Shown here piece after piece: positions 18,171 to 30,375 of a stretch of DNA of 58,777 nt (the stretch's first letter is position 1; the number at the start of each line of letters is the position of its first letter). This stretch comes from Mycoplasmopsis cricetuli ATCC 35279 (GTDB taxonomy: Bacteria > Bacillota_I > Bacilli_A > Mycoplasmatales > Metamycoplasmataceae), in contig NZ_JAHB01000004.1 in the NCBI RefSeq assembly GCF_000526955.1, forward strand, positions 1 to 58,777, written 5' to 3'. The translations under genes and the position numbers were made by a program. Below the pieces are notes generated by a model, which was not told where the DNA came from, searched no databases, and worked only from the letters and a program-made list of their open reading frames with translations.

Positions 18171-20015
18171 TTATTTTTTCAATTTATGTAATTGATGTAC
18201 AGCAGATCTTGCTGCTTCTCAAATAACTTCACTAAAAGTAGGGTGAGGATGAACTGAAGAAGCAATTTCATAAACAGAAGTTTGAGTATCCATTGCTAAA
18301 ACAATTTCAGAAATTAAATCAGTTGCAGTTCCGCCAATAATATGACAACCAATAATTTCTCCATACTCTTTATCAATAAGTAATTTAGCAAATCCTTTTG
18401 GTTCATTAGCTGCTAATGCTTTACCTATAAAAGTAAACTGGTGTTTTACTGTAATAAAGTCTTTATTTTCTTTTTTAGCTTGCTCTTCTGTTAATCCAAC
18501 CATAGCAATTTCAGGACTTGTATAAATGCAGGCCGGTACAGTTTTTGCATTATATTTTGCCTGTTTATTTAAAATGTTTGAAACAGCAACAACAGCATGA
18601 CGATATGCCACATGAGCTAACATTGCTTGGCCTGTTACATCCCCAATTCCATAAACTCCATCAATATTAGTTTGGCAAAATTCATCAACTAATAATTCTT
18701 TTCTTTCTCCAAGTTTAATTCCTACTTGTTCTAAATTAAGCGATGAAGGAACTCTTCCAACAGATACAAGTGTTAATTCAGATTTAATTGAATTTTCTTT
18801 TCCATCTACTTCATAGAAAATTTTTCCCTGTTCAAATTTAGTAGTGTTAGCGTTAGTAATAATTTCTACATTTAAATCTTTTAAATCAGATGTTACTTGT
18901 TTAATAACATCTTTATCCAACATTGCCAAAACTGTTGGCATATTTTGAATAATAGTCACTTTAGTCCCTGCTGAGGCAAAAACCTGAGCAAATTCAACTC
19001 CAATAACTCCACCCCCTACAATAGTAAGAGATTTAGGTTGTTTTTCTAAGTTTATAGCTTGTTTGGAAGTAATTAATTTACCTTCTTTATATCCAGCTTC
19101 AAATCCTGGTAAACCAATTTCTCGATCACTTGATCCTGTTGCAATAATTAAATTTTTTGCCTGATAAACTTTATTATCAACTTCAATTTCATGTGATCCG
19201 ACAAACTTAGCTTCACCAAAAATTGTTTTTACTTTGTTCATTCTCATTAATGCTTGAATTCCAGAAGTTAGTTGGTTTACAACTTTTGATTTTCTTTCAT
19301 GCATTTTTGTTCAATCAATTTTTACATCAATTTTCCCCGTAATTCCATATTCATGAGCATGTTGAATTGAATGAAAAACTTCAGTTGTTTTTAATAGTGC
19401 TTTAGTTGGGATACATCCAACATTTAAACAAACTCCACCTCAAAATTCTTTTTCAACAATTAATGTTTTTAATCCTGCTCCTCCAGCTTCTTCTGCTGCT
19501 AAGTATCCCCCAGGACCTGAACCAATTACTATAACATCAAATTTTTCTTCAATTTTTCCAGTAAATTGTTTTCCTTGGTCTTTAGATAATGACTTGTTTT
19601 CAGTTGTATGATGAGAAATTTTTACAGTAGGTGTTTCAGGTTTTTTAGCTGGTCTTTTAAAAGCTGAAAGATCAAATAATTCATTTGATACTTTAACTTC
19701 ACCTACAACAGAAGCACCAGCTTCTTCAGGTTTTTCCTCTGTTTTTTCTTGAACTTGAGATTCTTTATCAGTATCACCTGTGCCATCATCAATGTAATAA
19801 ATTTCCTGTCCAACATGAATTGTATCACCAACATTCATTAGCACTTTAACAATTTTTCCAGTAGCAGGTGAAGGGATATCAGAAGTAACTTTATCTGTTT
19901 CAACAGAAAAAAGCGAGTCACCTTCTTTTACTTCATCACCTTCTTTTTTATAAATTTCAGCAACAACACCTTCGTGTAGACCTTCTCCAATATCAGCGAA
20001 TTTAAATTTATGCAT
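18171..20015 (-). CDS. pdhD: dihydrolipoamide dehydrogenase (E3) with N-terminal lipoyl domain
   Basis: 614 residues. An N-terminal lipoyl domain (about 1-78) has its lipoylation Lys42 in ETDKVTSD; an acidic/Pro-rich linker follows to about 155; the E3 flavoprotein has GSGPGGY, redox Cys196 and Cys201 in [12 protein letters not shown] motif [10 protein letters not shown], and catalytic HPHPT near the end. It reoxidises the lipoyl groups of the Pdh complex, passing electrons to NAD. Last gene of the pdh cluster, 4 bases after pdhC. Confidence 0.96.
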
Positions 20016-20019
20016 TATA

Positions 20020-20970
20020 TTATAAAACTCCTAATATTTCAGGTTTTTCTAACAATTCTTTTACTCTAGATAAAAATCTACCTGCATCAGCTCCATCAAT
20101 TCATCTATGATCAGCTGCGATTGTAATATTCATAACTTTTCCTGCTACAAATTCACCATTTTTAATTAAAACTTTATCAACTATTGTTCCTATTCCAGCA
20201 ATTGCTAGTTCTGGATAATTTATGACTGGAGTTCCAAATAAAGCACCAACTGATCCATAATTAGTTATAGTAAAACTTCCTTGTTGCATTTCAGTTGGTT
20301 TAATAGTTTTTTGTCTTGCTGCTAATGCTAAACGGTTAATTTCTTGTGCTAAATCAGGAATTGATAAAGTATAAGCATCTTTAACAACTGGTACCATTAA
20401 ACCTGCCTCTGTATCAACAGCAATTCCTAAATTAATTGTTGAAGGAAATACTATTTCATTAGAACTTTCATCATATTTTGCTGCTAAAATTGGAAAATCT
20501 TTTAATGCAAGTAAAATTGCTTTAGCAATAAAAGGTAAAAAAGTTAATTTTACTCCTGTATTTTTTTGAACATCTTCTAAAATTAATTTTCTTAAATTTC
20601 ATAATTTAGTCATATCAACTTCATTAACTAAACTAAAGTAAGCAACATTATCTCTTGAATTAATCATTGCCTTTGCAATTGCTTTACGAATTGGTGCAAT
20701 TTTTTCTCTTTTTCCTGATAATGCTTCACTAAAACTTTTTGAAGCTTTTACTACAGGAGCACTTTTAAGTGGGCATGTAGTTGAACTTGGTTGTGCATTA
20801 GAATTAGAAACTGATATGTTTGTAGAAACTGACTGCGGTGCATTCTTAAATGCCTCCACATCTTCTTTCATAATTCTTCCTTGAGGTCCTGTACCTTTAA
20901 CTAAACTAAGATCAATACCTAGTTTTAAAGCCATAGCCCTAGCAATTGGAGCTACTAATATTTTTGACAT
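20020..20970 (-). CDS. pdhC: pyruvate dehydrogenase E2 (acetyltransferase) without lipoyl domain
   Basis: Only 316 residues. It starts directly with the E1/E3 peripheral subunit-binding domain (VAPIARAMALKLGIDLSLVKGTGPQGRI), then an Ser/Ala-rich linker, then the catalytic core with TNYGSVG and the active-site DHRWIDG (His288, Asp292). Usual E2 proteins carry one to three lipoyl domains first; none is present and there is no upstream in-frame extension. The lipoyl domain of PdhD may supply the swinging arm. Binding site GAAAGGAAT; a TATAAT at 21021-21026 could be a separate promoter. Confidence 0.95.
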
Positions 20971-21020
20971 TTATTCAATATTCCTTTCACTATATTTTTA
21001 AAATTCTATTCAAACTTTAT

Positions 21021-21026
21021 ATTATA
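21021..21026 (-). promoter_or_regulatory. possible internal promoter before pdhC
   Basis: Minus-strand TATAAT in the 96-base gap between pdhB and pdhC, about 50 bases before the pdhC ATG. It would let pdhC-pdhD be expressed apart from pdhA-pdhB. Confidence 0.4.
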
Positions 21027-21066
21027 TTGTAATTTTAACTTAATTTAATTTAAAAACTGCAATAAA

Positions 21067-22053
21067 CTATGATTGCATAACTTCTTTAATTTTATCAACA
21101 ATTTTTTCACTTGTAATAGCATGATATCCTTCACCACGTGCTAATGGAACAGTAATATCATATCCTGTTAATCTAGCAAGTGGAGCAGCCATGTAATCAA
21201 ATGCTTTTTCATTTACTCTAGTTATAATTTCTGCTGCTACAGAAAATGATTTAACAGCTTCATGAACTACAAGTAGTCTACCTGTTTTTTTGAATGATTC
21301 AATAATTGTCTCAGTATCAATTGGTTTAATTGTTCTTAAATCAATTAATTCTACACTAATTTCTGAACCTAATTCTTGAACTGCTTTTAAAGCTTCATGA
21401 ACTTGAGCTCCATAAGTTACTACAGTAATGTCAGTACCTTCTACTAAAACATTTGCTTTACCAATTTCCACTTCATAGATTCCCTCTGGAATTTCTTGTT
21501 TAAATGAACGGTAAATCTTTTTTGGTTCTAAAAATACAACTGGATCTGGATCATTAATAGCCGCAATCAACAAACCTTTTGTATCATAAGGTGTTGAAGG
21601 CATTACTACTTTTAAACCTGGTATGTGAGCAAATAATGCTTCAATTGCCTCTGAGTGATGTTCTAAAGCTCTAACTCCACCAGCCATTGGCATTCTTAAA
21701 ACAAGAGGAATATTAACTCTTGATCTTGTTCTGTTTCTATATCTTGCAGCGTGTGTCATCAATTGTTGGAATGCAGGATAAGCGAAACCTTGGAATTGCA
21801 TTTCAACAACAGGTTTTAAACCATTAATAGCAGCCCCAATAGCAACTCCCATAATACTTGCTTCAGCAATTGGTGAATCAAAAACTCTTTCTACACCATG
21901 TTTCTTTTGAAGACCTTCTGTTGATCTAAAAACACCACCTTCAAAACCAGCATCTTCTCCCCAAAAAACAACTGTTTTGTCTTTTTCCATCATTAAATCG
22001 AGAGCGTTTGTAACGGCACCGATGTTATTTAATGCAATTTTTTTATCTGACAT
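21067..22053 (-). CDS. pdhB: pyruvate dehydrogenase E1 beta subunit
   Basis: A 328-residue E1 beta: VFWGEDAGFEGGVFRSTEGL, FDSPIAEASIMGVAIGAA, MQFQGFAYPAFQQL, RMPMAGGVRALEHHSEAIEA. With PdhA it decarboxylates pyruvate on thiamine diphosphate and hands the acetyl group to lipoate. Its ATG overlaps the pdhA stop by one base (TAATG). Confidence 0.97.
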   Translation of the reverse strand: MSDKKIALNNIGAVTNALDLMMEKDKTVVFWGEDAGFEGGVFRSTEGLQKKHGVERVFDSPIAEASIMGVAIGAAINGLKPVVEMQFQGFAYPAFQQLMTHAARYRNRTRSRVNIPLVLRMPMAGGVRALEHHSEAIEALFAHIPGLKVVMPSTPYDTKGLLIAAINDPDPVVFLEPKKIYRSFKQEIPEGIYEVEIGKANVLVEGTDITVVTYGAQVHEALKAVQELGSEISVELIDLRTIKPIDTETIIESFKKTGRLLVVHEAVKSFSVAAEIITRVNEKAFDYMAAPLARLTGYDITVPLARGEGYHAITSEKIVDKIKEVMQS

Positions 22054-23156
22054 TATTTAGCTCCTTTTGACTTGAAATAAGCAATAGCTTCTTGTTTTTG
22101 TTCCTCTAATTCTGCTGGTAAAACTGCATATGTGTGATCAAAAATTTCTTCAATATCAACATCAAGTTCTTTTAATGATTCATTGTATGCTTCTTTAACT
22201 TCTTCCATTGCACTTTCTCAAATTTGATCTTTTTCTTCTTCAGTTAAATATTTGTGGTCAAATAAGTATTTTTCCATTCTATGGAATGGTTCTCATTTTT
22301 CATGTTCTTTTTCAACTTCTTCAGTTCTATAAACTCTAGGGTTATCACTTGTTGTGTGTGGTCCTTGTCTTCATGTTACAAATTCAACTAAAACTGGTCC
22401 AATTGTTCTTGCATATTCCATTGCTTCTTTCATTACAACATAAGAAGCAAAAAAGTCATTTCCATCAACTCTAACCCCTGGCATCCCTGCAGCCACTGCT
22501 TTTGCAGCAATAGTTTCAGATCCTGTTTCTAAGTGATCAGGTGTTGAAATTGACCATTGATTATTGTTAACACAAAAAACTGATGGTCATTTTCAAATTG
22601 AAGAAAAGTTTAAAGCTTCATAAAATTCACCTTCAGCTGTTCCACCATTACCAACAAATGAAACAGAAACTGCATTTTGTTTCAATAATTTAGATGCATA
22701 TGCAATTCCTGCTGCATGTGAACATTGTGTTGCAATTGGAATATTAATTGGTAATAAATTAATCCCTTCAGGAACTACATTTCCTCTTTCATTTCCATTT
22801 CAATACAATAATTGATTTTTTAGTGGCATTCCCATATATAACATGGTTGCATTTGATCTAAATGCGGGTACAAATCAATCTTGTTTTTGTAAGTTCATAG
22901 CTGATGCTACTTGAAGCGCTTCTTCACCAAAGTTAGGTGCAAATGTTAACATTCTACCTTGTCTTTGAAGTTGAGTCATGTATGTATCTTGTTGTCTTGA
23001 TAAAACCATTGTTTTATAAGCTTTTATCAATTCATCTTTTGATAATTTTGGATCAAAATTTTTATCTGCTATTCAATTACCATCAATGTCAATAAAACGA
23101 ATAAGTTCGTCTTTTTTAGTCATGACATGTCCTGGTTTAACAAATTTAAATTCCAT
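22053..23156 (-). CDS. pdhA: pyruvate dehydrogenase E1 alpha subunit
   Basis: A 367-residue E1 alpha with RQQDTYMTQLQRQGRM, PAFRSNATMLYMG, QCSHAAGIAYA and the thiamine diphosphate motif starting GNGGTAEGEF (169-171 is GNG, where GDG is usual) and ending VNNNQWS; the phosphorylation-loop region reads THTTSDNPRVYR-like (PHTTSDNP). Several TGA-Trp codons. First gene of the pdh cluster, binding site AGAGGAG close to the ATG. Confidence 0.96.
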
Positions 23157-23489
23157 GTAATCTCCTCTGTTTTTTTAAAAAGTAATATAAAAAACCAAGT
23201 TTTACTGGTTAGTTTATAAATTTAGTTTATAAATATTACTAACAATATTTTACTTTATAATGCTATATTTTTGCTAAAACAATTAAAAATTTTCATTTTT
23301 TTCCAGCATGAAATAATAAAAAGTATTAAAATTAAAGACTTTTTTTAAGATTAAAAATAATTTAAATTTTAGTCTTATAAAAATTTATTTTTAAAGCATG
23401 TTTATAGATAAAAAATTTTAAAAAATAAAAATCCAAAAGTCAAAAACTTAAGGATTTTATTGGCTTTTACAAAAAATAAATTATATTTT
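23157..23489. other. intergenic region upstream of pdhA
   Basis: 333 bases without a gene. It should hold the pdhA promoter (minus-strand TATAAA near 23253-23258). A weak hairpin (ACCAG / UUGGU) followed by six T lies on the minus strand at about 23192-23212, inside the probable pdhA leader. A short direct repeat GTTTATAAAT occurs twice near 23212-23235. Nothing else stands out. Confidence 0.5.
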
Positions 23490-23810
23490 TTAATTCACAG
23501 GTATTAAATCAAAATTGGTAACACTCTTGCAAAGTAATTTTAATTCATCTTGATCTTTTTTACTTAAATTAAGATTTTCTCATCCACTTAAATAAATAAT
23601 TCCATAATCTCATCTTCTTTGATATTTATTGTTATCCAATAAATGAATTAAATCTTCAATTAATCAATCAAAAAAACTATGATTATAATCTAGTTTCCTT
23701 AGTAATTTATTTATTTTAATTTCCATTGTTCTTTCATAATATTTTTCAATCACAAAATCAAATGAAAGATTCAATTCAGAGCTAGATTTTATTTGCAATT
23801 CATTTTTCAT
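23490..23810 (-). CDS. hypothetical protein
   Basis: 106 residues, not recognised. It is mostly helical and charged, with three TGA-Trp codons (FDWLIEDL, RRWDYG, SGWENL), which argues that it is a real translated gene, since random frames would not be expected to keep them so placed. Soluble, no signal or membrane segment. A TATAAT ends 6 bases before its ATG and no Shine-Dalgarno is present, so the mRNA is probably leaderless. Confidence 0.65.
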
Positions 23811-23816
23811 TATTTA

Positions 23817-23822
23817 ATTATA
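23817..23822 (-). promoter_or_regulatory. -10 box of the hypothetical gene, leaderless type
   Basis: Minus-strand TATAAT ending 6 bases before the ATG at 23810. Confidence 0.55.
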
Positions 23823-24002
23823 AAAAAATAATTAAAAAATAAAATTTTTTTATCTTAATGAATTTCATTAAATAAAAAATATTACTTTAATAATGTATAA
23901 TTATTAACTAAGTATAGAATTTTATAAATCTTCAATTTTAAGTTAACTAAAAAATATGAATTTTTATTTTTTATACTTATTTTAAAAAGAAAGGATTTCT
24001 TA

Positions 24003-25439
24003 ATGATTAATTTTTTAAAACCAAATAATATTAAGGAAAAACCCCTTAAAATAACTCATGGATTTATTTTATGAGGTTTATTAGTTTTTGGTTATTTTTT
24101 ATTTGTAATTAACTGGCTGTTTGCTTCACAGTTAAGTGGTGAGCCAGGTAATACCGGATTTGGAATATTAAAACACTTTTTCCCTAATGCAGATGATGCT
24201 CCAGGTTCAATAACTAATCAAGCTGTTAACTGAGTTATCACTATTGGAAGAGCAATTGGTTCAGTTTTAATAGGATGATTAATTGTTAAAGTTTCACATA
24301 AGTGAGCTGCTGTAATCGCTCTTGGTTTAATGGTTTTATCTCTTCCTGGACCTTATTTAGGAAATTATTGAGCATTTATTGTCTTTAGAACATTTTTAGG
24401 AATAGGGGGGACAACTTTAATTGTTTTAATTCAACCAATTATTTCTGCTTTTTTCCCACCTAGAATAAAAAGTTCTATTTCACAATTTTCACCTTGATTT
24501 TATCCATTAGGTGTCATTGTTGTTGTTGCTCCATTTGTTGGAAAAGTTGAAATATTAAAAGAAATTTCAGACAAATGGCAAACTGTTTTTTTAATAATTA
24601 ATTTATTAACATTAATTCCATTGATTGGATTTATTCTATTTGGTTCAAGATTTGACATATATCCTTCAGTGATTAAAAAACAAGAAGAACAAGCTTTAAA
24701 TAATCCACAAACAAAAGTATCAATTTCAACATTATTAAAACAAAAAGAAACTTGATTTTGGGCTATTTTATACATTTCATGATTAATTGCTGTTGTAATA
24801 CCATATGTAGGTAGAAATTGAATTTTTTCTACTATCGCTCAAGGGACAACTGCTGATGAAATAACTGAAAATGTAAAAGAACTTAGAAAAGTATATACTC
24901 CAATAATTTCAATTTTCTTTTTATTGTTTCATGCTGGAATGTTTCTTGGTTCATTTACAATAGGATTGTGATCAAGATTTAGATTGAAAAGAAGATGATT
25001 TATTTCTACAATTCTTTTTCTAGGAGTATTATTTTACGCATTGTCCCTTGTAGTATTTAGATATATGGTTTATCCAAGTAATGAATTAACCCCTAAAACA
25101 GGGAATAATACATGATTGTTCTACATTTTAGGATTTTTAATGGGATTGTGTTTATGAGGTATTCAAGGAGTTATGTTAAATTTACCTCATGAATACAAAG
25201 GATCAAATCCAAAACAAGTTGGATATAAGTTTGGACTTATTTGAGGTTTAGGATATGCAGGATGAACAATTGCTTTAATTATTCTTTCAATGTTTAATCA
25301 ATATGTTTCATCAAGTGCTGCTATTGCTCTTCTTGTTATTTTCTCACTTATTTCTGTGGTTGCTATATTCTTATTAAAAGAACCAAATCCTGAATATGAT
25401 ACTTTCCCAAACAGAAATACTCAACAAATTAAAAAATAA
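24003..25439 (+). CDS. major facilitator superfamily transporter
   Basis: A 478-residue protein with about twelve hydrophobic segments and many TGA-Trp codons. Typical MFS features: IGRAIGSVLIGWLIVKVSHKWAA (motif A region between helices 2 and 3) and RTFLGIGGTTL. Binding site GAAAGGAT. Substrate unknown; relatives in mycoplasmas are often labelled hexose-phosphate transporters, but nothing here proves that. It is convergent with the maltodextrin genes and could serve them. Confidence 0.85.
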
Positions 25440-25446
25440 ATTAAAC

Positions 25447-25480
25447 AAATATTAAAGTGTTTTGTTTTAATATTTTTTAA
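25447..25480 (+). terminator. first terminator after the MFS gene
   Basis: AAATATTAAA and TTTAATATTT flank a short loop, followed by T-rich sequence. Confidence 0.5.
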
Positions 25481-25506
25481 AAAAATATTAAATTTTATAT
25501 GTTAAT

Positions 25507-25543
25507 AAAAAATATTCTGTTTTTCAAAACAGAATATTTTTTT
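25507..25543. terminator. bidirectional terminator between MFS gene and pgmB
   Basis: Long perfect stem (AAAAAATATTCTGTTTT / AAAACAGAATATTTTTT) with a minimal loop between convergent genes. Confidence 0.85.
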
Positions 25544-25547
25544 AAAT

Positions 25548-26219
25548 TTAATTATTAAAAATTTTTTTAAGTTCTTTTAAATTTATTTCGCTTGCCAAAT
25601 TAATAATTAAATTAGCATTTAAAAAAGAATTTTTATTTTTTTGACTTGATATAGCAATTGAAAAAATTCCAGCTTTATTAATTGCTTCAATTCCTGATGG
25701 AGCATCCTCAATTGCTATACATTCCTTTGGTTCTAAATTAATTCCTTTTATTGCTGTTAAAAAAATATCGGGAGCTGGTTTACCATTTTTTACATTTTTT
25801 GGATTAACAATAAAATCAAAATACTTAAATAAGTCTAGTTTTTTTAAAATCAATTTTGCATTATGTGAAGATGAAGCTAGTGCTATTTTAATTTTGAATT
25901 TTTTTAATTTTTTTAATAAATTTTCAATTCCAGGTAAAATGAATGTGGAGTTTAGTTGAGTTTTAAGCATTTGCTTGTATTGATTGTTTTTATTATCACA
26001 TATTTGATTAATTTCTTTTTCAGTAAACTGGTTTGATATATTTTTTAATTTTAAAATTTTTTTTAATGTGTCTTGACGTGAAAGACCTTTTAATAACTCA
26101 TTTTCTTCAGCAGAATAATCAATTTGATACTTACCAAGTTCTTTTTTTCATGCTAAATAATGAAGATTAGCTGTATCAGTAATTACTCCATCTAAGTCAA
26201 AAATAAATCCTCTAAGCAT
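25548..26219 (-). CDS. pgmB: beta-phosphoglucomutase
   Basis: A 223-residue HAD protein with nucleophile motif FDLDGVITDTA near the N terminus, LKGLSRQDTL cap residues, ALASSS, and KPAPDIF / IEDAPSGIEA. These are the marks of beta-PGM, which turns beta-glucose-1-P into glucose-6-P. It follows the GH65 phosphorylase by 4 bases, the enzyme that makes beta-glucose-1-P, so the pair forms a short pathway. Confidence 0.95.
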
Positions 26220-26223
26220 AATT

Positions 26224-28596
26224 TTAAATATCAAATTTAACTATTGAATCCTTAGTTAAATTTCACTCCTTTTGATTTATTCAAATTCCTTTTGTTGATT
26301 GTTTAAGGCAACTGATTTCTAAAGTTTTTTTAGTTATTTTAACCAAAAATTCTCCATTGCAATAATTAAATTTATAATTTAATCCATTTCATTTTTTTGG
26401 TAAATTTGGATTAATTTCTAATTTATCATCATATCAAGTAAGACCTCCGAAACCAAAAACAATCATCTGCCATATAGCAGCTAAACTTCCTGCATGAATT
26501 CCACTATTTGAAGAATGCATATTTTTCCCTAAATCTATGTTAATTCCATATTGAAAAAGCTGATATGCTTTTTCATTTTTTTTAAGTCTTACAGCTTCAA
26601 TTGCATAAGTTGCTGGTGAAAGTGATGAATCATGAGTTGTTATTGGTTCATAATAATTAAAATTAGCCTCTCTAATTTCTTTTGAATAATACTGTGGAAA
26701 AAGAGAAGTTAGTAATACAACATCAGCTTGTTTAACTAATTGACTTGATAGTAATTTATTTCCTTCAATTGTATTAAATAATTTTTTACCAGCATCTCCA
26801 AGTAATTGAAATTTTGAAATATCTTTTTTAGGCAAACATAAAAACTGATCATTCTCAGCGATAATTAAATCTTTATTTGGAAGTTGCTGTTTTAAATTAT
26901 CCCTAACTTGAATTAATTTCTTTAAATTAATTGAATAAGGTATTTTACTATAAATAAGTTTAAGTAATTTTAAATTATTTTGCTCTAAATTTTGTATTGT
27001 TTTAACAGCTAAATCAATGTTAAATCAAGCCAATTTATTGGTGTATGCATTATTATCAATATTTCCTTTATATTCATTTGGTCCCATTACATCTTTAATT
27101 TCATAAGTTCCATTTGTTTGTTTTTCAGCTCTATTAGCATAAAAATATCCAGTATCAATAATCATTTCATAACCCATTTTTTCCATAAAATCTTCATCAC
27201 CTGTAACTTGATAATACTGATTGATTGCAAATGCAATGTCAGAAGAAACGTGAATTTCTTGTCTTCTTGAAGCAATTGGAACTTGTTTGCCAGATATAAT
27301 ATCAGCTTGTCCTCAGTATGGGCATACTTCTCCTTCAAAAGGCCAAGCCATTTCTCAAGGAAATTGAGCTCCTTCAAGATTACTTTCTTCTGAGCGTTCT
27401 TTTTGTTCTTGAGCTTTTATTCGCGCCCCATTAATACCTAAATATCTATAAGTTAATAAATTTTTTACAATTTTTGAATTGGTAAATAAATAATTAGGAT
27501 TAATAAAAAACTCAGTATCTCAATATGTGTGCCCTTGATATCCTTCTCCACTCAACCCTTTTGCTCCAACATTTTTAAAAACTGAGTCTTTAGGGACAAA
27601 AGAGTTTAAATGAAAAATTGAAAAATCAAGTGCCAACCGATCATATTTTACATTTTTATTATTACCTATAATTTCAACATAAAATTGTTTTCAAACTTTA
27701 TTTTTCATTGCCCTTATTGAATTTGTTTTTAAATTTTCATAATTGCTATTGAGTAGCTGTTGATGCTTTACATTAGCCATATCAATTACTTGATTTTTGG
27801 TTAAAATTGTGTTTTCCACATCAATATTAGTGTGCACTGACATGAGTTTAGTTAACTCTAAAATATCACTTTTTTTTGCTTTGACCTTAATTTTAAATCC
27901 AATTTTTCTCCGTTGCATAAAAACAACATAATTATCAGAATCTTCAGAAATTTTTCTGCTATTGAGTTTAAAATCAGTAATTAAATTATGAACTACAAAT
28001 TTATCAGAAAAAATTGTATTTTGATGCATTTGAATTGATCTATTTGTAGGTCTTATTTTTTGTCCTTCAGCAAAATGTTGTGATCCTGAATTGGTAACTT
28101 GCCCATTAATTGTTGGATAAAATTCAACTTCAATATGTTGATCATTTTTTGGTAATTGTAAAATTTTTAATTTTATATTTTGAGCGTAAATATTTTTATC
28201 ATCTTGTGATACAAATCTTTCAAAATAAAGTTCAACTTTAATATTTTTTCTTTTAATTACTAATTGACGAGTTAAAATACCTTCTTTTATATGAAGAGTT
28301 TTTCGATACTTATCTTTGCTGGTAAGTTGAATTTGTTCTCCATTAATTGCAATTGGTGTAGTCATTAAATCAGCTAAATTAGCTAATTCAGAAACATCAC
28401 ATTGTGAGGATTTATTAAAAATTCCGTTAACAAAAAAATCTTCTTTATTATAATAAGCTTGTTCTTCATCAGCACTTCTTATTCCTAAATAACCATTCCC
28501 TAAAGCAAATATACTCTCAGTTTTAGCAGTTTTTGTTTTGTCAAATTTAATTTGTGTAATTGTTTTTTTATCTAAATCATATTTTAAATAATCCAC
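26224..28596 (-). CDS. GH65 glycoside phosphorylase (maltose phosphorylase type)
   Basis: 790 residues from GTG at 28596; a second GTG at 28605 lies inside the AAAGGTGG binding site, so 28596 is the better start. GH65 marks: GYQGHTYWDTE, the catalytic Glu in VMGPNEYKGN, followed by DNNAYTN, and WPFEGEVCPYWGQ. It phosphorolyses an alpha-glucosyl disaccharide to glucose and beta-glucose-1-P. The alpha-glucosidase upstream and pgmB downstream favour maltose; trehalose or kojibiose cannot be excluded. Confidence 0.9.
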
Positions 28597-28607
28597 TTGT
28601 TCCACCT

Positions 28608-30242
28608 TTATTTCAAAATCATAATTGATTCATATGGTCTTAAAAATTTATTTGAAATTTTTTTATCATTTCATGAAGATAAAATTATATTTTTAATTTT
28701 TTGATTAAAATCTAATTCTTTATTTGTTATATTAATGTAAACTAAAATGGTTTTATCATTAAATTTTCTAGTTATTTGTATTATTCCACTTGATAAAAGT
28801 TCAATATTAGAACTTCCATAAATCAAAACATCATGATATGTTTTTGTTCGAAAAGTTATCAATTTTTTGTAAAAATGTCAAACACTATTTTTATTTTGTT
28901 TTTGAATTTGAACATTAATTTTTTGTTTCATTCTTCCTAACTTAATTCAAGATTTAGCCCCTTTATTAAAACCACTATTAATTGAATTGTCCCATTGCAT
29001 AATAGTTCTACCAGCATCTCTTGAATTAATATTAGAATATATTAAAAGTTCTTCTTCACTATAAATTTTTTCTTTATCAACCATATTAATAAATGAATTT
29101 AAGCTATCAATATCTCGAAATTCACTGCGGGAATTAAAATGAGTATTTAACATTCCAATTTCTTCTCCATAATAAATGCAAGGAATCCCTTTTAAACTAA
29201 ACAGTAATAATGCTTGAGTTTTTGCGGCTTGATCATGAAAAATTCCTTCATCTCCTCAACGAGATATACTTCTAGAAGTGTCATGATTTGATAAAAAATT
29301 GGTAATCATTTGTGGTTTTATCAATTCACTTTTTTGAAAAGGTTGTTGTTGATATACAAATTGCTTGTAATCTCAATTTGCATCATAACCATTTCGCCCT
29401 GTTTTAGTTCCTCATCCAATTCATCATCATGCAAAATTAAAATAATTATCAGCTACTTTATTTTTAATTCGATATTTAATTAATTCTTCTAAAGAAATTC
29501 CGCTTGCTTCCCCTAGAGTAAAAGCATCATTTTTATCTTTAAAAGCTAATTCATTAAATTTTTTTAAATATTCAACTGATCCTTGACATCATGAAAAAAC
29601 TGGATTATTTTTTAGTTCATGAAAATTTTTTGATACATGTTTTATTGCATCTAAACGGAATCCCTTAACTCCAAGATTGTATCAAAAATTAATTACATCA
29701 ACCATTGCATTTAAAGTATCTGGATGGGCTCAATTTAAATCAACTTGTTCTTTTGCAAATAAGTGAAAATAATACTTATTTACTGATGGAACAAATTCTC
29801 AAGCACTTCCACCAAAAATTGATTGTACTTGTTTTTCCTGATCTGTTAGGTTTTCTTTTCAAATAAAATAATTATGTTCAATATTTTTTGCTGATTGACA
29901 AGCTTTTTTAAATCACTCATGTTCATTTGAAACATGATTTAAAACAATATCCATAACAATATCAATATTTAATTCTTTTGCCTTACTAGTTAGTTCTTTA
30001 AAATCTTCTAAAGTTCCAAATTGTTTTCAAACATTTTTGTAATCAAGTACATCATATCCAGCATCAACAAAATTAGTTTTATAAATAGGACATAGCCAAA
30101 TTGTATTAATTCCAAGATCTTTTAAATACAATAATTTGCTTGTAATACCATTTAAATCTCCATCTCCATCATTATTTGAATCCATAAAAGAACGAGGAAA
30201 AATTTGATAAATAATGCGTTCTTCTAACTTAATAGTTTTCAT
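28608..30242 (-). CDS. GH13 alpha-glucosidase (oligo-1,6-glucosidase type)
   Basis: 544 residues. GH13 region [15 protein letters not shown], nucleophile Asp in GFRLDAIKH, acid/base Glu in TLGEASG, and FLSNHDTSR, with the QPDLNW-like box present as VDLNWAHP. N terminus [24 protein letters not shown] is typical of the oligo-1,6-glucosidase / dextran glucosidase / trehalose-6-P hydrolase subfamily. Cytoplasmic, no signal peptide. First gene of the three-gene maltodextrin operon, with SD GAAAGAT. Confidence 0.92.
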
Positions 30243-30375
30243 AAAATTATCTTTCTATAATTAAATTAAATAAACAATTAAAATTATAAAAAAGGTATTA
30301 AAAATTAACTATAAAAACTTGATAAGTCAAGTATTTTATTTAATAAAAATTAAAAAATATAAAATTTTTGTCAGT

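Noticed and set aside
28603-28605. Upstream GTG as start of the GH65 gene
   Set aside because: It lies within the AAAGGTGG binding site; the GTG at 28596 has correct spacing.
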